64,000 nt of DNA from Clostridium_AM sp900759715 (lineage in GTDB: Bacteria; Bacillota; Clostridia; Clostridiales; Clostridiaceae): the NCBI GenBank assembly GCA_900759715.1, contig CAAEXF010000124.1, positions 3,632 through 67,631 of the forward strand. Reading direction: 5' to 3'. Numbering within the stretch: position 1 is the first letter of the stretch; each line of letters starts with the position of its first letter. The notes under the pieces were generated by a model. That model saw nothing but the letters and a program-made list of their open reading frames with translations. It was not told the origin of the DNA and searched no databases. Positions 52,490 to 59,689 of the stretch are shown one piece after another. Position numbers and translations under genes: made by a program.

Positions 52490-52667
52490 GGGGAATGGCA
52501 TTATTTGTAGAATATATAATACATATGGGAAAAGTTGATATAGTTTGGAGAGAGGATAGAAAAGATAAAGGGGTCGCGTATTAAGGAAATAGAATCTATG
52601 AAAATAATTCAGGTGGGAAAGCTTAAAGAAGTGGTATTAAGGCTTGATGGTAAAAAAGGAGTATGAA
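52490..52667 (+). other. Short frames, possible gene remnant
   Basis: Behind AAAGGGG a 29-codon frame (52497-52586) contains MGKVDIVWREDRKDKGVAY; after its stop, another frame gives MKIIQVGKLKEVVLRLDGKK. Read across the break they look like pieces of one decayed protein; I cannot name it. The rest of the 415-bp gap 52253-52667 holds the cytolysin promoter and nothing else clear. Confidence 0.35.
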
Positions 52668-53552
52668 ATGACAAAGGAAAGAGGATTTGAAGATTTAAGT
52701 ATTAGAAGTCTAGTTTGCTGGACTATCTTGTTATGTTTTATTTTAGGTATAGTTTTTGGTTTTACTAAAGATATACTTAAAATTAATATAGAAGAAAATT
52801 TAGAATCTGCCATATTTGAACTAGCATTTTATGGAGCAGCTTTATTATGGATAATTACTAAATTTAAAAAGCTAAATTTAGATTTAAATTGTATGATCGG
52901 AAAATATCCAAGTGAATATAAATGGTGGTATTATGTTGTAATAGTAATAACTTTAATGTTTTTTTCTATAGGAGCTTTTTATATTCAATATTATATAATA
53001 TCTCTAGTTAATCCTGGTTATGTAGAAGGAATATTAAATGAAAAAGACATTTTAACAAGTAGAGATAGTAGTTTTTTTGTGTTTTATAATTTATTGAATT
53101 TTATAATAACAGTAATAGTTGCCCCTATTGTTGAAGAGTTGGTTTTTAGAGGAGTTTTATTGCATAGATTAGCAGTAAAATGGAATATAAGAAAAGCTAT
53201 ATTAATATCTTCATTAATTTTTGGATTTTTACATCACGATGTTTTAGGAGCATTTACCTTTGCAGTGGTAATGTCAATACTCTATATAAAATGGAAATCA
53301 ATTAAGGTTTGTATCATATGTCATATGATAAATAATTTTTTAGCTGTAGGGACAGGACTAATTGCTGTATTTATTGATAACAATACTAGTGTACAAACCA
53401 TAGCTCAATTTCGTTCAGAAGTTTTGGGTGGAGTTATTTGTTTTATTTTGACTGTTCCTTTTATTTCTTATTATATATGTGTAAACATATATAGAGAAAA
53501 TTTATATTTACCTTATTTCTATGAGGAAAATAGAAACTCAATAAGGGCATAA
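52668..53552 (+). CDS. CPBP family intramembrane glutamic protease
   Basis: A 294-residue membrane protein of the CAAX-protease/bacteriocin-processing family. ATG 52668 has AAGGAG 6 nt upstream; the longer frame from 52644 is rejected. About seven to eight membrane helices; catalytic motifs EELVFRGVLLHR (EExxxR), FGFLHHDVLGAF (FxxxH) and CHMINNFLA (HxxxN) are all present. Such proteases cleave within the membrane; in Firmicutes they are linked to bacteriocin immunity or signalling. The next gene is a TetR regulator whose operator begins 3 bp after this stop codon. Confidence 0.85.
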   Translation: MTKERGFEDLSIRSLVCWTILLCFILGIVFGFTKDILKINIEENLESAIFELAFYGAALLWIITKFKKLNLDLNCMIGKYPSEYKWWYYVVIVITLMFFSIGAFYIQYYIISLVNPGYVEGILNEKDILTSRDSSFFVFYNLLNFIITVIVAPIVEELVFRGVLLHRLAVKWNIRKAILISSLIFGFLHHDVLGAFTFAVVMSILYIKWKSIKVCIICHMINNFLAVGTGLIAVFIDNNTSVQTIAQFRSEVLGGVICFILTVPFISYYICVNIYRENLYLPYFYEENRNSIRA

Positions 53553-53554
53553 GG

Positions 53555-53595
53555 TTAATACTACTATTGACAAAACTCATTAGTAGTATTAAACT
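53555..53595 (+). promoter_or_regulatory. Operator-promoter of the TetR gene
   Basis: TTAATACTACTA (53555-53566) and TAGTAGTATTAA (53581-53592) form a perfect 12-bp dyad with a 14-nt spacer. TTGACA (53567-53572), 17-nt spacer and TAAACT (53590-53595) overlap it, suggesting autorepression. Confidence 0.8.
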
Positions 53596-53635
53596 CAAAA
53601 ATGAATTTGTTATTCAATTTTATAAGGAGATTTAT

Positions 53636-54247
53636 ATGGTGCAGGCAAAAAAAGAGGAAGTAAAAAAAGAAGTAGAGAATGCGGCCCTTAAAATTTTTTC
53701 TCAAAAAGGCTATTTAGATACTAAAATGAGTGATATAGCAAAAGAAGCTAATGTCTCTGTAGGCAATATATATACTTACTTTAAAAATAAAGAAGATTTA
53801 TTTTACTCTGTAGTTCCAGAAAGACTTATGATTTTTTTGAAGGAATATCTTGTTGAAAGTGTTCATACTTATAATAAGAACTATTTAAATAATCATCAAA
53901 TTGGAGAGCATGATTTTTTAACTGAAGAGCATATAAATATGGTTATAAAATACCGTATGCAGCTTTTAATTATTTTTGAAAAAAGCAAAGGAACAAGATA
54001 TGAAAAGGCTAAAGAGGATTTAATAAATTCTATTGTTGTAGCAAAAAGAACATACTTAAGAAAAGATCATAAGAGATACAATTTATGTGTTGAGGAAAGT
54101 GTTAGACTAATGAAAATAATAATAAATAGTCTTATAAATATGGTGCTGGATGTATTAAAGGAAGAAATGAGTGAAGAGAGTAGAATAACTATTTTTAAAG
54201 CACTTAATATATATAGACTATACGGTATCAATGGTTTGAATGAATAG
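53636..54247 (+). CDS. TetR/AcrR family transcriptional regulator
   Basis: A 203-residue regulator. ATG 53636 follows ATAAGGAG; the frame open from 53567 runs through the promoter. The HTH is typical: ENAALKIFSQKGYLDTKMSD, ANVSVGNIYTYFKNKEDLFY. The helical C-terminal part (about 65-203) should bind an unknown ligand. Its own operator (53555-53592) and a second dyad at 54404-54428 before the amidohydrolase gene suggest control of itself and of the downstream hydrolases (inference). Confidence 0.92.
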   Translation: MVQAKKEEVKKEVENAALKIFSQKGYLDTKMSDIAKEANVSVGNIYTYFKNKEDLFYSVVPERLMIFLKEYLVESVHTYNKNYLNNHQIGEHDFLTEEHINMVIKYRMQLLIIFEKSKGTRYEKAKEDLINSIVVAKRTYLRKDHKRYNLCVEESVRLMKIIINSLINMVLDVLKEEMSEESRITIFKALNIYRLYGINGLNE

Positions 54248-54250
54248 CAT

Positions 54251-54398
54251 ATAGATATCCAAGATGAGTGATTGACTTAGTATCGGTATTAATAGGGGTG
54301 CCTTGGCTAGGTCAATTATTGAAGCTAGATATCTATGTAAGAAATTTAGAGGTGCGAAAAAAATCGGCAATTCCAAGGTTGACTTGGCGATTTTTTTT
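54251..54398 (+). promoter_or_regulatory. Structured leader, element 1, with terminator
   Basis: ATAGATATC (54251-54259) pairs with GATATCTAT (54328-54336) around ATTGACTTAG/CTAGGTCAAT. A terminator (ATCG/CGAT outer, CCAAG/CTTGG inner, eight T) lies at 54356-54398. CTAGGTCAA can also pair with TTGACTTGG of the terminator, so the two folds exclude each other. Element 2 at 55814 shares the ends. Confidence 0.55.
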
Positions 54399-54403
54399 AA
54401 TCC

Positions 54404-54428
54404 AATAATGAATAACGTATTCATTATT
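54404..54428 (+). promoter_or_regulatory. Perfect 25-bp dyad before the amidohydrolase
   Basis: AATAATGAATA-ACG-TATTCATTATT, immediately after the terminator T-run and 8 bp before AAAGGAGG. A TetR operator or an RNA hairpin next to the ribosome binding site. Confidence 0.65.
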
Positions 54429-54448
54429 CAAAAATAAAGGAGGAAAAT

Positions 54449-55765
54449 ATGAATAAGAATTATGCTTTTATAAACTGCAATGTAATTGACGGAAGTGCAG
54501 AGGAGCCTAAAAATAACATGATAATTTTAGTTAATGACAAAGGAGTTATTCACAAAATAGGGAATAAGAGCGAAATAGAAATTCCTTCAAATTATGAGAT
54601 AGTAGATATAGCAAATAAATATGTAATGCCTGGTTTAATAAATGCTCATGTACATTTATTTTCTAAGGGCAAACCTTTGAAAATTGCTAAAAATGATAAG
54701 CAACAAAAAATAGTTTTTAAATTACTAAAGACAAAACTAGGAGAAAACTTTTTAAAGCGTAGAATGAAGAGCAATGTAATTGATACCTTAAATTCAGGAG
54801 TTACTACTGTACGATGTGTAGGAGACTTTTTATATAAAGATGTAGAGATAAGAGAAGATATAAATAGCAACAAATATTTAGGTCCTAATCTTATAGTTTC
54901 CGGATATATGCTAAGTGTAACAGGAGGCCATGGCGCTCCATATTTATCTTTAGTTAGTGATTCACCTTGGGAGGGGAGAAAATCTGTTAGAACAAATCTC
55001 AAAAATGGAGTGGACTTTATTAAGATTTGTGTTACTGGAGGAGTTACTGATGGTAAAGCGGTAGGACAGGCAGGTAGACTGGAAATGACTGAAGAAGAAG
55101 TAAGAGCTATTTGTGATGAAGCTCATAAAAATGGATTGCTAGTAGCTGCACATGTAGAAAGTAAAGAAGGTCTAAGAATTGCTTTAAAAGGGGGAGTTGA
55201 CACCATAGAACATGGAGGAGAAATGGATGATGAAATTATAGGTCTTTTTAAAGATAACCCTAAAGCATTAAGAGGCTATTCAGCGCTTATAACAACTCTA
55301 CATGCTTCAATTCCAATGAGTATTTTAGATGAGAAGATTACTAAAATAGATGAGGTAACTAAGCAAAATTCACTTATTGTTTGTGATGAAATGCTTAAGT
55401 GTGCAAAACAAGCCTTTGAAAATGATATAAAAGTTGGACTAGGTACTGATGCTTCCATGCCTTATGTAACACATTATAATACATGGAGAGAGTTAGACTA
55501 TCTTATTAGATATGTAGGGATAACTCCCAAGCAGGCAATTTATCATGCAACTAAGTCAAATGCTGAAATTCTTGGCATTGACAACTATACTGGCTCTATA
55601 GATATAGGAAAAAATGCGGATTTAGTAGTGTTAGATGAAAATCCTTTAAAGAATATTAGAGCTTTATCAAAGCCCTCTACGGTTGTCATTAGAGGCAATG
55701 TTATAAATAATCCTAGAGTAAAAAAATCAAAGGAAATTGACGATCTTTTAGAGTCAATACAATAG
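54449..55765 (+). CDS. Metal-dependent amidohydrolase (prolidase/imidazolonepropionase-like)
   Basis: A 438-residue amidohydrolase-superfamily enzyme. First metal motif NAHVHLFSKG (HxH); VDFIKICVTGG carries the bridging-Lys strand; VAAHVESKEG and TIEHGGEMDD give two further His; GLGTDASMPY the catalytic Asp. The C-terminal IGKNADLVVLDENPLKNI strand is standard. The set matches binuclear prolidase-like amidohydrolases that cleave dipeptides with C-terminal residues such as Pro or Arg; imidazolonepropionase-like function is an alternative. AAAGGAGG precedes the ATG. It lies between a TetR gene and an M24 hydrolase, both linked by related leader hairpins. Confidence 0.85.
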   Translation: MNKNYAFINCNVIDGSAEEPKNNMIILVNDKGVIHKIGNKSEIEIPSNYEIVDIANKYVMPGLINAHVHLFSKGKPLKIAKNDKQQKIVFKLLKTKLGENFLKRRMKSNVIDTLNSGVTTVRCVGDFLYKDVEIREDINSNKYLGPNLIVSGYMLSVTGGHGAPYLSLVSDSPWEGRKSVRTNLKNGVDFIKICVTGGVTDGKAVGQAGRLEMTEEEVRAICDEAHKNGLLVAAHVESKEGLRIALKGGVDTIEHGGEMDDEIIGLFKDNPKALRGYSALITTLHASIPMSILDEKITKIDEVTKQNSLIVCDEMLKCAKQAFENDIKVGLGTDASMPYVTHYNTWRELDYLIRYVGITPKQAIYHATKSNAEILGIDNYTGSIDIGKNADLVVLDENPLKNIRALSKPSTVVIRGNVINNPRVKKSKEIDDLLESIQ

Positions 55766-55813
55766 TTTTAAGATTAACATTAGATAGGTCAGATAATAAA
55801 TTTATTTATAAAT

Positions 55814-55896
55814 ATAGATATCCAACTTCATTTCTCGGGAAATATATTCCGTTGTGTAAATCAATTTTCTGAACTTGATATCTATGTATAGGAGGA
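55814..55896 (+). promoter_or_regulatory. Structured leader, element 2
   Basis: ATAGATATC (55814-55822) pairs with GATATCTAT (55877-55885), directly before ATAGGAGG of the M24 gene. The 3' side (TCAATTTTCTGAACTTGATA onward) and the 5' ATATAGATATCCAA match element 1 at 54251-54340. Confidence 0.55.
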
Positions 55897-55903
55897 TTTA
55901 ATT

Positions 55904-57082
55904 ATGAATAAAGAACTTTCTAAAAGAATTAAGTGTTTACAAAATGAAATAACAAAAAATAATATAGATGCATATATTCTTACAGATCAGGATAGTTTAT
56001 TATATTTTACTGGAATGGCATATAAACCGGAAGAAAGAGTATTTTTTATGATTGTTCCATCAAAGGGGAAGCCAATATTTTTATCACCTAAGCTGGAAGA
56101 AAAGCATCTAGGTAAAATAACTATAGAATGTGAAATAAGGGCCTATTGGGAGGCTACTTCAGCTCAAGGAGAGAACTGGTATGATATTCTTGAAACTATA
56201 ATTAGACCTTTTAAAAAAGTTGGAGTTGAAAACAACATTGCACATAACATTTTAGATAAAATAGTGGCAAATGAAATTGTTATTTTAAATATAGTAGAGG
56301 AAATGAGAAAAATTAAAACGCCATACGAAATAGAAATGATTCGTAACACATGTAAACTAGCAGATTTAGGAATAGAAAACATATTTAAAAATGCATATAT
56401 AGGAGCTTCTGTTTTAGAAATGCATACACTATCGGGAGCTATTCAGCGACAATTAATATGTGAAAAAAATTTCGATCCAATACTTACTTCTTTAACCTCT
56501 GTAGTATGGCCATCACCTATAAGTTCAATGCCGCATAGTATTCCACATTTAGATGATAAATTAACTAAAGGGTCAAATGTAGCAATGACATATTTTAAGG
56601 TTAATGGATACGCTGCTGAATGTGAAAGAACTTTTTTCCTAGAAGGGCCTACAACTGAAGATAGAGAACATTTCAATCATATGATTAATGCACGTAATAT
56701 TTCATTAAATCTTGTAAAACCAGGGGTTAAGTGTTCAGATATAGATATAGCTGCAAGAGAATATCTTATAAAACAAGGGTATGAAAATAATTTATTGCAC
56801 AGAACAGGACATGGCATAGGACTTAGCAATCATGAAAAGCCATTTATATCTATTGGGGATGATGAGGTTCTTAAAGAAAATATGATTATAAGCATAGAGC
56901 CAGGAATATATATTGATGAAATAGGAGGATATAGACATTCAGATACAGTTCTTGTAACAAAAGATGGCTATGAGCTTTTAACTAAGTTTCCGATAGATAT
57001 GAAATCTATGATTATAACCAATAAAAATGTGCTATCTAGAATTAAAGGAAGGTATATAAGATCATTACTAAAATTAAGCTAA
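55904..57082 (+). CDS. M24 family (creatinase/prolidase-like) hydrolase
   Basis: A 392-residue pita-bread-fold protein. N-terminal creatinase domain (ILTDQDSLLYFTGMAYKP, to about 125), catalytic domain with LLHRTGHGIGLSNHEKPFI, MIISIEPGIYI and GGYRHSDTVLVT. The two Asp ligands of metallo-members are absent: the strand reads NGYAAECERTFF, where aminopeptidase P types have a D-x-x-x-x-x-x-D-x-T-R pattern, and the final Glu is Ser. This resembles creatinase-like, metal-independent members, so peptidase activity is doubtful. ATAGGAGG precedes the ATG. Probably in one unit with the amidohydrolase. Confidence 0.85.
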   Translation: MNKELSKRIKCLQNEITKNNIDAYILTDQDSLLYFTGMAYKPEERVFFMIVPSKGKPIFLSPKLEEKHLGKITIECEIRAYWEATSAQGENWYDILETIIRPFKKVGVENNIAHNILDKIVANEIVILNIVEEMRKIKTPYEIEMIRNTCKLADLGIENIFKNAYIGASVLEMHTLSGAIQRQLICEKNFDPILTSLTSVVWPSPISSMPHSIPHLDDKLTKGSNVAMTYFKVNGYAAECERTFFLEGPTTEDREHFNHMINARNISLNLVKPGVKCSDIDIAAREYLIKQGYENNLLHRTGHGIGLSNHEKPFISIGDDEVLKENMIISIEPGIYIDEIGGYRHSDTVLVTKDGYELLTKFPIDMKSMIITNKNVLSRIKGRYIRSLLKLS

Positions 57083-57210
57083 GGATATATAGTTGATAGA
57101 ATTAAAGAATATAAAGTCGAGGAAAAAATTTGCTTTATTACAAATTAGTCACTTAAAAATAATATATGCTGATATAATAAGGTTAAATGTATTAAAAGAG
57201 GTGATGTAGT

Positions 57211-57888
57211 TTGAAAATTTTACTAGTTGAAGATGATAAAACCATTGCAGCCGGCCTCGAATATTCTCTGGAGCAGGAGGGTTTCACTACAATACTTTGT
57301 CATGATGTTTCCTCCGCCAAGAAAGCTATAAAAGATAATGAATTTGATCTGTGCTTATTTGATTTATCCCTGCCAGATGGAAGCGGTTACGAACTATGCA
57401 AAATAGCAAGAGAAAAAGGAGATGCACCAGTTATATTTTTAACTGCTTGTGACGATGAAGTAAATGTAGTAATGGGACTTGATATGGGTGCAGATGATTA
57501 TATAACAAAGCCTTTTCGTATTAGGGAACTCATTTCCCGTATAAAATCCGTACTGCGTAGATATCGCAAAGGAAATAATTCCAAAACCATATTGGAGTTA
57601 AATAATATTCGTATCAATACCTTAGATGCAAAGGTTTATAAAAATGGCGAGGAAATCATCCTTACTGCACTAGAATATCGTTTATTGCTAATCTTTGCAA
57701 ATAATCCAGGGCAGGTTTTATCTCGAAATCAGCTTTTAGAAGGAATCTGGGATGTGGCAGGAGATTTTGTAAATGATAATACTCTGACAGTTTACATAAA
57801 GAGAATACGAGTAAAATTAGAAGATGACCCACAAAAACCTACAATTATAAAGACTGTTAGGGGTATGGGATATAAGGTTGGTGATTAG
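57211..57888 (+). CDS. OmpR family response regulator
   Basis: A 225-residue regulator; TTG start at 57211 behind GAGGTG. Receiver domain: LLVEDDK, phospho-acceptor Asp in CLFDLSLPDGSG, LTACDDE and ITKPFR. C-terminal winged helix: NTLTVYIKRIRVKLEDDP, VRGMGYKVGD. It heads the two-component/ABC cluster. The likely target is the transporter promoter, which carries 11-bp direct repeats (58939-58960). TATAAT at 57174 and a nearby AGTCACTT suggest self-regulation (inference). Confidence 0.93.
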   Translation: MKILLVEDDKTIAAGLEYSLEQEGFTTILCHDVSSAKKAIKDNEFDLCLFDLSLPDGSGYELCKIAREKGDAPVIFLTACDDEVNVVMGLDMGADDYITKPFRIRELISRIKSVLRRYRKGNNSKTILELNNIRINTLDAKVYKNGEEIILTALEYRLLLIFANNPGQVLSRNQLLEGIWDVAGDFVNDNTLTVYIKRIRVKLEDDPQKPTIIKTVRGMGYKVGD

Positions 57889-57889
57889 T

Positions 57890-58891
57890 ATGCTAAGAAA
57901 TAGAGAAGTGAGGATATTTTTTATTGCTGCTTTTAGTATATCTATAGCAGCAATAGTTTGTATTTTTCTGATGAATATTCTTGCGGGGATCGTCTCCCTT
58001 GCTGCTTTTTCCCTCTTAATTGGCGGTAGTTTTTTATTTATAAAGCGAGAGTATAGAGAGATTGAAAAGCTCTCGGGTTATTTGAGACGTATTAGTAATG
58101 GAGAATATTCCTTGGATATTAGAGATAATGCAGAGGGAGAGTTAAGTATCCTTAAAAATGAAATTTACAAGGTAACCCTCATGCTTTCAAAACAAGGAGA
58201 ACTTCTTAAAAAAGAGAAAATGCAGCTTGCAGAGGCTATTTCTGACATATCTCATCAGCTGAAGACACCGCTTACATCTATGATGGTTATGGCGGATTTA
58301 TTAAGCGATAATAATCTAAAGACGGAAAAAAGAGTTGAATTTACTAAGAATATTGAAATGCAGCTTGATCGTATGCAGTGGCTTTTAACCTCTTTGCTAA
58401 AGCTATCTAAAATAGATGCTGGAACGGTGAGTTTTAAAAAGGATAAAGTAGCTGTATCAAAACTCATTGAAAAAGCGACTAAGCCTCTTCTTATTCCAGT
58501 AGAAATTAAGGAACAAACATTAACCATAAAAGGTAATAGCAGTGTAAGTTTTATTGGAGACTTAAACTGGACTACTGAGGCTTTAATCAACATAATAAAA
58601 AATTGTGTAGAGCATACCCAAGAAGGTGGAACAATCGACCTTTTCTTTGATGAAAATCCTTTATTTACAGAAATAAAAATCTCAGATAACGGAAGTGGAA
58701 TAGAAAAAGAAGACTTACCATATATTTTCAAGCGATTTTATAAGGGCAAAAATGCAAGTGAAGAAAGTGTTGGAATAGGTCTTGCAATGGCTAAAAGTAT
58801 TATAACAAGTCAAAATGGGGATATAAATGTAACAAGTAGAAAGAATAAAGGAACATGTTTTAATATCAAGTTTTATAAGGTAACAGTATAG
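57890..58891 (+). CDS. Sensor histidine kinase with two membrane helices
   Basis: About 333 residues, starting directly after the regulator's stop (ATG 57890; GTG 57881 is an alternative). Two helices with almost no external loop (IFFIAAFSISIAAIVCIFL, IVSLAAFSLLIGGSFLFI), a HAMP-like linker, H-box SDISHQLKTPLTSM, N-box INIIKNCVEHT, G-boxes DNGSGIEKED and VGIGLAMAKS. The very short external loop is typical of intramembrane-sensing kinases that work with FtsX-type transporters such as Bce systems. It should phosphorylate the adjacent regulator. Confidence 0.92.
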   Translation: MLRNREVRIFFIAAFSISIAAIVCIFLMNILAGIVSLAAFSLLIGGSFLFIKREYREIEKLSGYLRRISNGEYSLDIRDNAEGELSILKNEIYKVTLMLSKQGELLKKEKMQLAEAISDISHQLKTPLTSMMVMADLLSDNNLKTEKRVEFTKNIEMQLDRMQWLLTSLLKLSKIDAGTVSFKKDKVAVSKLIEKATKPLLIPVEIKEQTLTIKGNSSVSFIGDLNWTTEALINIIKNCVEHTQEGGTIDLFFDENPLFTEIKISDNGSGIEKEDLPYIFKRFYKGKNASEESVGIGLAMAKSIITSQNGDINVTSRKNKGTCFNIKFYKVTV

Positions 58892-58938
58892 GAAAGCCGT
58901 CAAGCTTATGCATTTGTAAGTGACTAAGTTGTAATAAT

Positions 58939-58973
58939 AAAGTCACCATAAAGTCATCTGAATTATATATACT
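58939..58973 (+). promoter_or_regulatory. Direct-repeat activator site and -10 of the ABC transporter
   Basis: AAAGTCACCAT and AAAGTCATCTG (58939-58960), 11 bp apart, then TATACT (58968-58973). No -35 hexamer, as expected for an OmpR-type activated promoter. Confidence 0.7.
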
Positions 58974-59005
58974 AAAGCCATAATAAAGGACTTGGGGGTT
59001 TTACA

Positions 59006-59689
59006 GTGGAAATATTAAGAATAGAACATTTGTCCAAAGTCTATGGCAGCGGAGATACTGCAGTAAAGGCACTTAATGACGTATCTTTTTCTGTAGAAAA
59101 AGGAGAATTTGTTGCAATTATTGGGCCATCAGGATCTGGAAAGTCGACTTTACTTCATATGCTTGGTGGCGTAGATAGACCAACCAGCGGTAGGGTTTTA
59201 GTAGATAATACTGATATTTATAATTTAGATGAAACTCAACTGGCTATATTTAGACGCAGACAGATAGGTCTTATATATCAATTTTATAACCTTATTCCAG
59301 TACTTAATGTGGAAGAAAATATTACTCTTCCATTACTACTAGATGGGCATAAGGTGGATAAAAAGCAGCTTGATGAGATTATAAAAATACTTAATTTAGA
59401 AAAAAGATTAAACCATTTGCCTAATCAGCTTTCAGGTGGACAACAACAGAGAGTTTCTATAGGAAGAGCTATTATAAGTAATCCTGCTATAATGCTGGCA
59501 GATGAGCCTACTGGAAATTTAGATAGCAAGAATAGCAGCGAAATAATTGAATTATTAAAAATGTTTAATAAGACATTTAAGCAAACCCTTATAATAATAA
59601 CTCATGATGAGCGCATTGCATTACAGGCAGATAGAATCATAGCTATAGAGGATGGTGAAGTTAAGAAGGACGAGGTGATTCGTCCATGA
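59006..59689 (+). CDS. ABC transporter ATPase (MacB/Bce type)
   Basis: A 227-residue ATPase; GTG start at 59006 behind GGGGG. Walker A GPSGSGKST, Q-loop YQFYNLIPVLNV, signature LSGGQQQRV, Walker B IMLADEPTGNLDS, H-loop IITHDE. It belongs to the LolD/MacB/Bce subgroup working with FtsX-type permeases. The permease gene overlaps its stop codon (ATGA). With the kinase pair it forms a typical peptide-antibiotic or lipid-stress detoxification module. Confidence 0.93.
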   Translation: MEILRIEHLSKVYGSGDTAVKALNDVSFSVEKGEFVAIIGPSGSGKSTLLHMLGGVDRPTSGRVLVDNTDIYNLDETQLAIFRRRQIGLIYQFYNLIPVLNVEENITLPLLLDGHKVDKKQLDEIIKILNLEKRLNHLPNQLSGGQQQRVSIGRAIISNPAIMLADEPTGNLDSKNSSEIIELLKMFNKTFKQTLIIITHDERIALQADRIIAIEDGEVKKDEVIRP

